A DNA stretch of 64,000 nt from CAVVYJ01 sp963752495. Its GTDB lineage: Bacteria > Pseudomonadota > Gammaproteobacteria > Burkholderiales > Methylophilaceae. Positions 26,651 through 36,433 of the stretch are shown one piece after another; position 1 is the stretch's first letter, and every line of letters starts with the position of its first letter. The notes under the pieces were generated by a model that was not told the origin of the DNA, made no database searches, and saw only the letters and a program-made list of their open reading frames with translations. The stretch covers positions 868,001-932,000 of the forward strand of contig CAVVYJ010000002.1 of assembly GCA_963752495.1 (NCBI GenBank), read 5' to 3'. The position numbers and the translations under genes were made by a program.

Positions 26651-28006
26651 TTGCGGCTTTTTTTATACCGTCTCAAGCTTGTTTCTATATTTTTTGTTTC
26701 GGCTATGCTGTTGTCATTTAGCGTTTTTGCGGCTGATGATAGTGTGCTGGTTGAGGCAGATAATCTTATCCGCCAAGGTAACTTCACTGCCGCCTATCAA
26801 TTGTTAGAACCCTTAGAAAGTACGCGCGCAGGTGATATCACCTATGATTATCTATTGGGTGTTGCAGGGGTGGAAAGTGGCAATGCCACGCGCGGCGCAT
26901 TTGCACTGGAGCGCGTGCTGGCAATTGATCCCAATCATAAAGATGCGCGCGCTGAAATGGCAAAAGCACATTATCTACTAGGCGAAACGGATGCTTCTAA
27001 AGCGGAGTTCAACAATGTTTTGCAATTGGATCCGGATGATGAGACAAAAAGAACAATCGAGAAATTACTGACCTCTATTGATAAGCTCGAGGGCACAGCA
27101 ACAACATTTGGTGCTTATCTGGATTTCGGACTAGGCTGGGACTCTAACGTGAGTAGTGCGCCAGATGTAAGCGCCGTGCGCATTGCTGCAGGTGTGCCTG
27201 TTTTTGGCGGTTTGCTCGTTCCGCTTAATAACAGCTCGCGTGAAAAATCGGATAACTTTTTTAATTTCGGCGGCGGCCTTTCTTTTCGTCATCCCTTGAC
27301 TAGCAATTTAGCCATGTTCGGCGCGGTTAGCGGTAATAGTAAAATTAATGGCTCCGAAACCGAGTTTGATACCAGCATGCTCGATTTTAACTTAGGTCTA
27401 GATTATCGGATTAATCAGCATAGCTTTACTTTGGCAGGGCAAGACAATCAGTTTGATTTGGGGGGTGAAAAATTCAGGCGCGCTTTTGGAGCAACGGCGC
27501 AGTGGCTTTTTAACATCGATGCGTTTAACCAAGTGGGTGCCTACGCACAATATACTGGCCTTAAATATAATGGTAATCGCGAGCGTAATGCAGATAGACA
27601 GGTTGTGGGCATCAATGCTGGACATGTGTTTCAAGGCGATTTAAAGCCTGTACTTTTCGCAAGTATTTATGGCGGTATAGAAGATGCGCGTGCTTCAAGT
27701 GTTGATTTTTTAGATCAAGATATATTCGGTTTGCGCACCGGTGGTCAGTTAAGCTTTAATCACAAATGGCAAGCTTTTGCGAGTTTGGGATACGAGCAAC
27801 GTAATTCTGATGAAAAAGAACCTGCATTTTTAATTAAACGCAAAGATCAACAATACGATGCAAGTGTTGGGCTGCGTTTTATTCCAGTGCGGGATTGGTC
27901 GATAAAGCCGCAATTTAGTTATACCAAGAACGATTCCAATGTCCAATTGAATGATTTTGATCGCAGCATAATTTCTGTGACCGTTCGTAAAGATTTCAAC
28001 TGGTAA
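26651..28006 (+). CDS. Slam-like protein: TPR domain plus outer-membrane barrel
   Basis: A 451-residue envelope protein. A signal peptide (VSIFFVSAMLLSFSVFAA) is followed by about three TPR-like repeats, residues 30-150 (LIRQGNFTAAYQLLEPLE, AFALERVLAIDPNHKDARAE, AEFNNVLQLDPDDETKRT). About 300 residues of beta-barrel strands follow, starting FGAYLDFGLGWDSNVSS and ending YTKNDSNVQLNDFDRSIISV ... RKDFNW. This layout matches surface lipoprotein assembly modifiers (Slam, DUF560 barrel), which move lipoproteins or secreted proteins to the cell surface. The start is a TTG with weak ribosome-binding context. Its place directly after lolA fits a lipoprotein role; substrate unknown. Confidence 0.75.
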   Translation: MRLFLYRLKLVSIFFVSAMLLSFSVFAADDSVLVEADNLIRQGNFTAAYQLLEPLESTRAGDITYDYLLGVAGVESGNATRGAFALERVLAIDPNHKDARAEMAKAHYLLGETDASKAEFNNVLQLDPDDETKRTIEKLLTSIDKLEGTATTFGAYLDFGLGWDSNVSSAPDVSAVRIAAGVPVFGGLLVPLNNSSREKSDNFFNFGGGLSFRHPLTSNLAMFGAVSGNSKINGSETEFDTSMLDFNLGLDYRINQHSFTLAGQDNQFDLGGEKFRRAFGATAQWLFNIDAFNQVGAYAQYTGLKYNGNRERNADRQVVGINAGHVFQGDLKPVLFASIYGGIEDARASSVDFLDQDIFGLRTGGQLSFNHKWQAFASLGYEQRNSDEKEPAFLIKRKDQQYDASVGLRFIPVRDWSIKPQFSYTKNDSNVQLNDFDRSIISVTVRKDFNW

Positions 28007-28038
28007 TTCAACACAAAACTTAAATGTTAGAATAAGCG

Positions 28039-29349
28039 ATGAGCTTATTTCAGCCAATAGAACCTCAAGCACCGCTAGCCGAACTGCTTCGTCCTAAAAC
28101 GTTGGACGAAGTCGTTGGGCAATCGCATCTGTTGGGTGAAAGCAAGCCGCTACGCCTTGCATTTCAATCCGGAAAGCTACCCTCGATGATACTTTGGGGT
28201 CCGCCAGGTGTGGGTAAAACTACCTTAGCACGATTAATCGCAAATACTGCAGATGCCGAATTTATTGCAGTTTCGGCGGTGCTCTCCGGCATTAAAGATA
28301 TCCGTGACGCTGTCGAGCGCGCCGAACTTACTTTGCAGCAACATGGTCGCAAAACAATTTTATTTGTGGATGAAGTCCACCGCTTTAACAAAGGTCAGCA
28401 GGATGCATTTTTACCGTTTGTAGAAAGTGGCTTGATTACTTTTATTGGCGCAACGACTGAAAACCCCTCGTTTGAGGTGAATAGTGCGTTGTTAAGCCGT
28501 GCACAAGTATTTGTGTTGAGCGCCTTAACTGAGCCTGAACTTGGTATTTTGCTTGAGCGCGCACGGTTGCTGGTTGCAGAAAATATAACTTTGGATGAAG
28601 TGGTAAAAGAACAAATTCTGGCTTATGCCGATGGCGATGCACGGCGTTTACTCAATTTCCTGGAAGGCTTATTTAATGCGGCTTCTGAGGCAAATATAAA
28701 AAAAATAGACGAAGCCTTTTTACAAACGACTATGGCAAGTAAACTGCGCCGTTTTGATAAAGGTGGCGAGGCGTTTTACGACCAGATTTCTGCGTTACAT
28801 AAATCGGTGCGTGGCAGTAACCCTGATGCTGCGCTTTACTGGTTTTTGCGCATGATAGACGGCGGCGCGGATCCGCTTTACTTGGGGCGGCGCATTATCC
28901 GCATGGCGATTGAAGATATTGGCATCGCAGACCCGAAAGCGCAGACGATGGCGCTGGAAGCCTGCCAGATTTACGAACGGCTTGGCTCGCCAGAAGGTGA
29001 ATTAGCACTCTCGAATGCAGTGATTTATTGTGCCGTGGCGCCCAAGAGCAATGCGGCTTACAACGCCTATAATCAGGCCAAAGCGTTTGTCGGGCAGGAT
29101 AAATCGCGCCCTGTACCACTGCATTTACGTAATGCGCCAACTAAGCTGATGAAAGCGTTAGATTACGGCAAAGAATATCGCTACGCGCATCACGAGCCGG
29201 AGGCTTATGCAGCGGGGGAGAGTTATTTGCCGGACGATATGCCGCCGCAAGCGTTTTATATTCCCACGCCGCGCGGCTTAGAAGGTAAAATTAGCGAAAA
29301 ATTGCAGCACCTAAAAGAACTCGATAAAAAAGCGAAAGTAAAGAAATAG
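28039..29349 (+). CDS. rarA: Replication-associated recombination protein A
   Basis: A 436-residue AAA+ ATPase (MgsA/WRNIP1 family) acting at stalled replication forks. It has PLAELLRPKTLDEVVGQSHLL, Walker A GPPGVGKTTLARLIA, Walker B TILFVDEVHRFNKGQQDAFLP, sensor FIGATTENPSFEVN and the C-terminal tetramerisation region (FYDQISALHKSVRGSNPDAALYW across its core). The frame is intact. It ends one base before the serS start, keeping the ancestral gene pairing. Confidence 0.95.
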   Translation: MSLFQPIEPQAPLAELLRPKTLDEVVGQSHLLGESKPLRLAFQSGKLPSMILWGPPGVGKTTLARLIANTADAEFIAVSAVLSGIKDIRDAVERAELTLQQHGRKTILFVDEVHRFNKGQQDAFLPFVESGLITFIGATTENPSFEVNSALLSRAQVFVLSALTEPELGILLERARLLVAENITLDEVVKEQILAYADGDARRLLNFLEGLFNAASEANIKKIDEAFLQTTMASKLRRFDKGGEAFYDQISALHKSVRGSNPDAALYWFLRMIDGGADPLYLGRRIIRMAIEDIGIADPKAQTMALEACQIYERLGSPEGELALSNAVIYCAVAPKSNAAYNAYNQAKAFVGQDKSRPVPLHLRNAPTKLMKALDYGKEYRYAHHEPEAYAAGESYLPDDMPPQAFYIPTPRGLEGKISEKLQHLKELDKKAKVKK

Positions 29350-29350
29350 C

Positions 29351-30682
29351 ATGTTAGATATTCAAGAATTAAGAAAAGATTTAGATAGCGTTGTGGCGCG
29401 CTTGAAAGCGCGTAAGTTTGATTTTCCTGCAGACGAATTTCGCAAGCTAGAGGCAGAGCGCAAAACGATTCAAACTAATACTGAGGCTCTGCAAGCAAAG
29501 CGCAATGCGGCTTCCAAGAGTATTGGCATGGCAAAAGCTAAAGGTGAAGATGTAGTCTGCCATCATGGCGGAAGTTGCCGGTTTAGGTGAAGCAGTAAAG
29601 GCGGGTGAAGCGCAGGTCTGAGTTGAATTGCAAAGCAAGTTGCAGAACTTTGATGCTGAACGTACCCAATTTGCCGCATGAGAGCGTGCCACAAGGCAAG
29701 GATGAAACAGCGAACGTGGAGGTGCGCAAAGTCGGCACGCCGCGTACGTTTGATTTTGCAATTAAAGACCATACGGATGTTGGTACGCCACTGGGTTTGG
29801 ATTTTGATACGGGCGCGAAGCTTTCTGGCGCGCGCTTTACTTTTATGCGGGCGGCATTGCCAAGCTGCATCGTGCGATTTCGCAATTTATGCTGGATACG
29901 CAGACAGAACAGCATGGTTATGCCGAATGTTATACGCCATACATGGTAAATGCCGAGACTTTGATGGGAACTGGGCAATTGCCAAAATTTGAAGCGGATT
30001 TATTTAAGTAGCTATGGCGATATTGACTCAAAGGCGTGATCAAGATAGGTGAAATGTGAGGCACTGTTATCACGTTAGATTCCAACTTCTATCCACCTCG
30101 AAGTCACGCTCACCAACACCGTGCGCGATGAAATCGTGCCGCTGGAAAGCCTTGCCAATCAAGCTTACTGCGCATACGCCATGCTTTAGAAGCGAGGCGG
30201 GCAGTTACGGTAAAGATACCAAAGGGATGATACGCCAGCACCAGTTTGATAAGGTCGAGATGGTGCAGATTGTGCATCCTGATAAAAGCTACGAAGCGCT
30301 GGAAGAGATGGTCGGCCATGCGGAAAACATCTTAAAAGCACTTGAGTTGCCATATCGCGTGGTATCACTTTGCACGGGTGATATGGGCTTTGGCGCAGCT
30401 AAAACCTATGATTTGGAAGTGTGGCTACCTGCACAAAATACCTATCGTGAAATTTCATCAGTGAGCAATTGCGAGGCTTTTCAGGCACGTCGTTTGCAAG
30501 CACGTTTTAGAAATGCGCAAGGCAAAACCGAATTTGTGCATACACTGAATGGCTCGGTTTGGCGGTAGGGCGCACGCTGGTGGCAGTGCTTAGAGAATTA
30601 TCAAAATGCTGACGGTAGCGTAACTATCCCTAAAGTGCTGCGACCATACATGAATAATTTAGAGAAAATCTCGGCAAAGTAA
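29351..30682 (+). pseudogene. serS: Seryl-tRNA synthetase, heavily disrupted
   Basis: Similarity to SerRS runs along the whole 1332 bases but in changing frames. The N-terminal coiled coil (MLDIQELRKDLDSVVARLKA) shifts near 29553; in-frame TGA near 29620; shift near 29650 to NFMLNVPNLPHESVPQGKDE; shift near 29852 to RGGIAKLHRAISQFML; stop at 30009. Bases 30005-30095 are garbled and short of the YLIPT-type block. Then come EVTLTNTVRDEIVPLES, a shift, LTAHTPCFRSEAGSYGKDTK (motif 2), and two more shifts near 30560 and 30590 before NYQNADGSVTIPKVLRPYM. SerRS charges tRNA-Ser and is essential, so either a sound copy exists elsewhere or this stretch is badly sequenced. Confidence 0.85.
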
Positions 30683-30683
30683 A

Positions 30684-32126
30684 TTAATCGTTTTGAGCTA
30701 AAATCATTTTACTGGTTGCAATTTTGTAAGTGTCCTCAGGCGCGTTATAGCTGGGTTCGAAGCGCGTTAAGATGTTGTAATAACTGCGAATAGATTCCAC
30801 GAAAATTACTGGCGCACCGCCGCTGCAATATCCATACTTTGCGCTCGAATAGTATTTTGGGTCATTTAGCATCACCAGTGTTTTTTTCACATCAGCCCAG
30901 CTGTCGGGGTTCATCTTTAAGCGTTGTGCCAGCACGCGCGCATCTTCTACGTGCGCATAGCCGATATTGTATGATGCCAAAGCCATAAACGTGCGGTCTG
31001 GCTCGGGTACGCGATCGGGGACAGTTTCAACGAGCTGGGTAATATACTTAGCGCCAGCAGGAATACTCTGTTTTGGATCTAATCTGTCTGTTACACCCAT
31101 TCTATCTGCAGTAGATTCTGTGAGCATCATCAGACCGCGCACGTTGGTAGGCGAAGTGTTAAATGTATCCCAATGTGACTCCTGATAACTGATAGCCGCT
31201 AACAAACGCCAATCTAGGCCGGTGATTTCCTGTGCTTGTTGAAACAACCGCTTATACTTTGGCAACAATGTGCGAGACCTGCTTAAAAATGTTTCAATAT
31301 CAATGGGTTTTAAGCGCTTTGCATTACCGTGGTAGCGGTCGATTAAGTTGCGAAGTGTGCCATCTTGCTTAATCTTTTTGAAAAAAGCATTGGCTTTTGC
31401 CTTTAATTCCGGTTTGCCGTTTTTTGGAAATCCCCAAGCGATTTTTTCGGAGTTTCCTAACGAAAATGCAACCCCTAAATTTGGCAGATAATTTTGCAAA
31501 ACTGAGACTAAATGACTATCTGCAATCGTATAGTTAATGTCACCAGCTGCCACTTCTTCCAGCAATTTCTCGGAGTGAACGTCATTTCGCTCTTCCCACA
31601 TTAAATTGGGTTCGGATTTTTTTAATTTCACCAATCGCTCTACAAAGCTTGTTGCAGATGGCACTACAACATGTGCATTGGCTAATTCTTTGATATTTTT
31701 TGGCGGGTTATCATTGGTTTCTCTGTTGTAGATAACTTGCTCCTGTACATCTTGATATGGCTCTGAGAAATCAATCAGTGCTTTACGTTCATCTGTGATG
31801 GTTAAATCAGAAGCAGCGATATCTGCCTCGTGATTGATGAGATTGGCAATCACTTTTTCGATACTATCCGCCACGATAAATTTCACATGGATGCTCTCAC
31901 CCAAATACTCCGAAAATAGCAGGGCTAAGTCATATTCCAAGCCTGCAAACTGTTTGTCACTATTAACGTAGTAGGTGTTTGGGCTATTCAGCGTAACAAA
32001 AGTGATGGTGTTTTTTTCTGGCGCTGGAGGAAGTGGCACTTCGGCTGTGTTTTCGGGGGAAGAGCGTTTATCGCAGGCGTTAATAGCCAGCAGCAATACA
32101 CACAATATTAGAATTTTTTTAAGCAA
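30684..32126 (-). CDS. mltF: Membrane-bound lytic murein transglycosylase F
   Basis: A lipoprotein of about 480 residues. The signal KKILILCVLLLAINAC ends in a lipobox with lipidated Cys. Next is a substrate-binding-protein-like domain (ITFVTLNSPNTYYVNSDKQ, GLEYDLALLFSEYLG), then a lytic transglycosylase (SLT) domain with the catalytic glutamate in LLAAISYQESHWD and NVRGLMMLTESTA, YNIGYAHVEDARVLA. It cleaves peptidoglycan to 1,6-anhydro products; the first domain is thought to regulate it. TTG 32126 gives a compact lipoprotein signal; the frame could also start at TTG 32159. Convergent with serS. Confidence 0.9.
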   Translation of the reverse strand: MLKKILILCVLLLAINACDKRSSPENTAEVPLPPAPEKNTITFVTLNSPNTYYVNSDKQFAGLEYDLALLFSEYLGESIHVKFIVADSIEKVIANLINHEADIAASDLTITDERKALIDFSEPYQDVQEQVIYNRETNDNPPKNIKELANAHVVVPSATSFVERLVKLKKSEPNLMWEERNDVHSEKLLEEVAAGDINYTIADSHLVSVLQNYLPNLGVAFSLGNSEKIAWGFPKNGKPELKAKANAFFKKIKQDGTLRNLIDRYHGNAKRLKPIDIETFLSRSRTLLPKYKRLFQQAQEITGLDWRLLAAISYQESHWDTFNTSPTNVRGLMMLTESTADRMGVTDRLDPKQSIPAGAKYITQLVETVPDRVPEPDRTFMALASYNIGYAHVEDARVLAQRLKMNPDSWADVKKTLVMLNDPKYYSSAKYGYCSGGAPVIFVESIRSYYNILTRFEPSYNAPEDTYKIATSKMILAQND

Positions 32127-32186
32127 AAATTTTCCCAATTCGAAAAACAAAAATAACAAGCGACTTTGTGGAATTGCTAAAAAACC

Positions 32187-32880
32187 TTAGTTCCATTTTT
32201 CTTGAACAGTGCCGCTATCAGCAACTAAAATGGCGCTGGTGAGACCATAAAAAATCCCATGTTCAATCACGCCAGGTATGTTGTTGAGCAGTGCATTAAG
32301 CTCATTTTCGCGGATAGATTTGTCAAACGTCATATCCAGTACTAGAGCTACCGTATGAAGTGATAGACAAGCCATCTTTGGCGGCGTTCTGACGCAAATC
32401 GCCGCGCCCACCAAGCGCTTCTATGCTGCGCTTAGCGGCTTTCCAGGCGAATGGCATGACTTCAATGGGAATGGCGTAGTTAGTACCAATTCTATCGACC
32501 AATTTTGATTTATCGGCGACAACCAAAAACTGTTTGGCGGCTTTTGCCAGCAACTTTTCCATGACCAAGTCATAACCTCGACCTTTTAACAGTGTCATGT
32601 CTGGTGTGATTTCATCTGCGCCATCGACATACAAATCGATGGCATCTACTTGTTGCAATGAAATAACATTAAGCCCCAAACCTTGCGCCTTAATCATGCT
32701 GATGTTAGAGCTGGCGATGGTGGTAACTTTGAGGTTTTCTTCTGTTTGGCGACGCGCGAGTTCTTCGATAAAAAAATTGGCTGTCGAGCCTGTGCCTAAC
32801 CCAACTAGCATGCCATCTTTCACGTACTTTGCTGCATGAATCGCCACGGCCAGCTTATCATTTATGGGCTTATCGCTCAT
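32187..32880 (-). CDS. rpiA: Ribose-5-phosphate isomerase A, frameshifted
   Basis: The enzyme interconverting ribose 5-phosphate and ribulose 5-phosphate. The first frame has VGLGTGSTANFFIEELARR, DLYVDGADEITPDMTLLKGRG, ADKSKLVDRIG and EVMPFAWKAAKRSIEALGG. Near 32345 it leaves frame (after GLSITSYG), and LVLDMTFDKSIRENELNALL ... NIPGVIEHGIFYGL continues in the next frame to 32187. Total length 3n+1 indicates one extra base. Active-site segments are all present. Divergent from mfd. Confidence 0.88.
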
Positions 32881-32941
32881 GATGCCTCACCCCTCAACTT
32901 TTTTAATTTTTTATCATTTTTATCAAAGTAACATTGCTTAA

Positions 32942-32968
32942 TTGATGAACTCTGCTTAAGGGTATAAT
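32942..32968 (+). promoter_or_regulatory. Possible mfd promoter
   Basis: A perfect -10 TATAAT (32963-32968) is preceded by TTGATG (32942-32947), but with only 15 bases between, two short of ideal. It lies 44 bases before the mfd start in the rpiA/mfd divergent region. Confidence 0.4.
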
Positions 32969-33011
32969 AGGTAAATTCAAAGGTTAAACCAAGTCATTTC
33001 CATCCTATTTT

Positions 33012-36000
33012 ATGCAGTTTTTACCACCGACCATTGGTCACCCAAACCGTTTTTCTTATGCTGCCAATGGGTTAGATAGCTTATCTCTAGCATCACTTGC
33101 ATGTCGTTTAAAAACAACATCAAAATCTCAAGCAACTCCCTTGGTCATTGTCACCTCCAGTGCCTTTGAAGCACAAAGATTGATGGAGGAGATTCCATAT
33201 TTTGCAGGGAGTGCTGATACACAGGACAAGCTAAAAGTACACATGCTGCCTGACTGGGAGACGTTGCCTTATGACGTGTTCTCGCCACACCCTGATTTAA
33301 TTTCAGAGCGTCTCGCAACGCTTTACCAGATCAGTCAGAACCAATGTGATGTCGTGATTGTGCCCATTGCTACTGCCTTACTCCGCCTGCCTCCTGTGTC
33401 CTATCTTTCGGCACATACATTTATGCTCAAAAAAGGGCAAAAACTTAACTTGGACGCGTTGCGCGGACAATGCGCGCAGGCGGGTTATCACCATGTGAGT
33501 CAAGTAATGTCTCCCGGAGAGTTTAGTGTGCGTGGCGGCTTGGTCGATTTGTTTCCAATGGGTAGTGCACTGCCATATCGTATTGATTTATTTGATGATG
33601 AAATTGAAACTATCCGTACTTTTGATGTGGATACGCAACGTAGCCTTTACCCGGTTCCAGAAATCAGATTACTACCTGCACGTGAGTTTCCATTAGATGA
33701 AGCAGGAATCAGTACTTTCAGGAGCAACTTCAGAGAGCAGTTTGAGGGCGATCCACAGCGGGCCAAGATTTACAAAGATGTGAGTAAAGGCACTGCATCT
33801 GGCGGCATTGAGTGGTATTTGCCCTTATTTTTTACTGAAACTGCGACGATTTTTGATTATTTCTCAAGCGATACCATCATTTGCCTGCATGGCAATCTGG
33901 ATAAGGCGGCGCAGCAGTTTTGGTTCGAGGCAAACTCGCGCTACAAACTGCTGGCGCATGATACTGAACGTCCAATTTTAATACCAGAAGTTTTACTTAT
34001 TAAAACCGACGATTTTTTTGCAAAAACACATCAATTCGCGCTGTTAAATGTTTTATACGAGGCTAAGAATCTACTTCCTGCGCTTGATATTGATAGGCGT
34101 GCAGAACAGCCACTGCATAAGTTGCAGACTTATATACAAACAGCAAATCAACGCGTGCTGATTGTTGCAGAGAGCTTAGGCAGGCGAGAAACCATGACGC
34201 AGCTTTTTGCCACGCATGGTCTTAATATTCCGGTTTGTGAGACTTGGGCAGATTTTCTGGCAAGCAGTGAACCTGTCATGCTCGGTGTATCCACCTTACA
34301 TAGCGGCTTTGCAGATGAATTTGTAGTGATTACCGAAGCGGAGCTTTATGCCGCTACCGTTCGGCAACAGCGCCGCCGTGAAAAAGAAAAGGCGCGCAGC
34401 ACGGAAGGTATGCTCAAAGATTTATCAGAGCTGCGAATGGATGATCCAGTGGTGCACGAGCAGCATGGGGTGGGACGCTACAAAGGTTTGCAGAATCTGG
34501 ATTTTGGTGAAGGCGAGACAGAGTTTTTACTGTTGGAATATTATGGTGACGACAAGCTCTACGTACCTGTTTCACAGCTTTTCCTGATTTCTCGATATTC
34601 AGGTGGACCGCCAGAAAGTGCGCCATTGCACCGTTTGGGAAGCGGGCAGTGGGAAAAGGCCAAGAAAAAAGCGCTCAAGCAAATCCGTGATACGGCTGCA
34701 GAGTTATTGAATCTATATGCGCAGCGTGCAGCGAGGCGAGGCCATGCCTTTACCTTAAGCCTGCAAGATTACGAGGCTTTTTGCGAAGGCTTTCCGTTTG
34801 AGGAAACTCCCGATCAGTTGGAGGCTATTGAAAACGTGATTAAAGACATGCAGTCTGGCCGCCCAATGGATAGGTTGGTGTGTGGTGATGTAGGTTTTGG
34901 CAAAACAGAAGTTGCCTTACGCGCTGCCTTTGTTGCGGTAATGGGCGGCAGGCAAGTCGCTGTGCTGGTACCAACCACCTTGCTTGCAGAGCAACATTAC
35001 CAAAACTTTACTGATAGATTTGCTGATTGGCCGATTAAAATTGCTGAAATCTCACGCTTTAGAACAGCAAAAGAACAAGCTGAAGCTTTACGTGGCTTGG
35101 CTGCAGGCGAGATTGATATCATCATCGGTACGCACAGACTCATCCAAAAAGATGTGAAATTTAAAAATCTGGGCCTCGCCATTTTGGATGAAGAACATCG
35201 CTTCGGTGTGCGGCAAAAAGAGCAAATGAAAGCCTTGCGAGCCGAAGTAGATGTGCTTACGCTCACAGCAACGCCGATTCCGCGCACACTTAGCATGGCA
35301 ATGGAAGGATTGCGCGAGTTTAGTGTGATTTCCACCCCGCCACAAAAGCGTTTGAGCATTAAAACTTTTCACACCGATTACTCTGAAGGCATTATTAAAG
35401 AAGCTGCCATGCGCGAATTTAAACGCGGCGGACAGGTGTATTTTCTGCATAATGAAGTGGATACGATACACAGCATGCGCGAAAAATTAGAGCGTATTTT
35501 GCCGGAGGCGCGTATTGCTGTTGCCCACGGCCAACTACGCGAGCGCGAGCTGGAGCACGTGATGCGCGATTTTTATCATCAGCGCAGTAATGTGTTGCTA
35601 TGTACTACGATTATTGAAACGGGCATTGATGTGCCTACTGCCAATACGATTATCATGAATAAAGCCGACATGTTTGGCTTGGCACAATTGCATCAATTAC
35701 GCGGGCGGGTAGGGCGCAGTCACCACCAAGCTTATGCTTATTTGTTGACTGATCCGGACCGTAAAATTACGCCACAAGCACAGAAGCGTTTGGATGCGAT
35801 TCAATTACTGGAAGATTTGGGTGCAGGGTTTCACTTGGCGATGCATGATTTGGAAATTCGCGGCGCGGGTGAATTGTTAGGGGATAATCAAAGTGGTGAG
35901 ATGCAGGAAATTGGCTTTAGTTTATATTCCGATATGCTGAATCACGCCGTTAAACAGTTAAAAGCGGGTAAAGAGCCAGATTTAAACGCACCGCTAGGAG

Positions 36001-36404
36001 TAACGACAGAAATTAATCTTCATGTGCCTGCACTGCTAACCAACGCCTACTGTCCTGATGTGCACGAGCGGCTGGTGATTTACAAACGTCTCGCCAATTG
36101 CAGTAACGACGATGAGTTGGATGCGATGCAAGAAGAGCTGATTGACCGCTTTGGGTTGTTGCCGGAACAGGGTGAAGCGCTACTGGCATGCCATCGATTG
36201 CGTGTGGCTGCCAAGCCGCTGGGTATCAATAAAATTGATGCCAGTGACAGCGCAATTCAACTACACTTTAGCCCGAACACAGAGTTAGATCCCATGAAAC
36301 TCATAAATTTACTACAACGTGATCGCCGATGTCGCATGAATGGACCTGATAAACTAAAAGTTACAGTGCAGTTGGGCAATGTGGCACATCGTGCGATTTT
36401 GTGA
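33012..36404 (+). CDS. mfd: Transcription-repair coupling factor
   Basis: A full-length 1130-residue Mfd. It displaces RNA polymerase stalled at lesions and recruits UvrA. The N-terminal UvrB-like domains include VKVH-type and LPDWETLPYDVFSPHPDLIS segments. The RNA polymerase-interaction domain contains DPVVHEQHGVGRYKGL. The RecG-like translocase has GDVGFGKTEVALRAAF (Walker A), DEEHRFGVRQKEQ (DEEH box), TATPIPRTL and QLRGRVGRSHHQAYAYLL. The C-terminal TRCF domain follows. The frame is unbroken over 3.4 kb. Confidence 0.97.
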   Translation: MQFLPPTIGHPNRFSYAANGLDSLSLASLACRLKTTSKSQATPLVIVTSSAFEAQRLMEEIPYFAGSADTQDKLKVHMLPDWETLPYDVFSPHPDLISERLATLYQISQNQCDVVIVPIATALLRLPPVSYLSAHTFMLKKGQKLNLDALRGQCAQAGYHHVSQVMSPGEFSVRGGLVDLFPMGSALPYRIDLFDDEIETIRTFDVDTQRSLYPVPEIRLLPAREFPLDEAGISTFRSNFREQFEGDPQRAKIYKDVSKGTASGGIEWYLPLFFTETATIFDYFSSDTIICLHGNLDKAAQQFWFEANSRYKLLAHDTERPILIPEVLLIKTDDFFAKTHQFALLNVLYEAKNLLPALDIDRRAEQPLHKLQTYIQTANQRVLIVAESLGRRETMTQLFATHGLNIPVCETWADFLASSEPVMLGVSTLHSGFADEFVVITEAELYAATVRQQRRREKEKARSTEGMLKDLSELRMDDPVVHEQHGVGRYKGLQNLDFGEGETEFLLLEYYGDDKLYVPVSQLFLISRYSGGPPESAPLHRLGSGQWEKAKKKALKQIRDTAAELLNLYAQRAARRGHAFTLSLQDYEAFCEGFPFEETPDQLEAIENVIKDMQSGRPMDRLVCGDVGFGKTEVALRAAFVAVMGGRQVAVLVPTTLLAEQHYQNFTDRFADWPIKIAEISRFRTAKEQAEALRGLAAGEIDIIIGTHRLIQKDVKFKNLGLAILDEEHRFGVRQKEQMKALRAEVDVLTLTATPIPRTLSMAMEGLREFSVISTPPQKRLSIKTFHTDYSEGIIKEAAMREFKRGGQVYFLHNEVDTIHSMREKLERILPEARIAVAHGQLRERELEHVMRDFYHQRSNVLLCTTIIETGIDVPTANTIIMNKADMFGLAQLHQLRGRVGRSHHQAYAYLLTDPDRKITPQAQKRLDAIQLLEDLGAGFHLAMHDLEIRGAGELLGDNQSGEMQEIGFSLYSDMLNHAVKQLKAGKEPDLNAPLGVTTEINLHVPALLTNAYCPDVHERLVIYKRLANCSNDDELDAMQEELIDRFGLLPEQGEALLACHRLRVAAKPLGINKIDASDSAIQLHFSPNTELDPMKLINLLQRDRRCRMNGPDKLKVTVQLGNVAHRAIL

Positions 36405-36433
36405 AAACCTTGTTGAAGGAATTTGTTTGAACG

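Noticed and set aside
29351..30682. TGA and TAG codons in serS read as recoding (selenocysteine or pyrrolysine)
   Set aside because: They coincide with frame changes and missing blocks, not with a family Cys or Lys position; disruption explains them.
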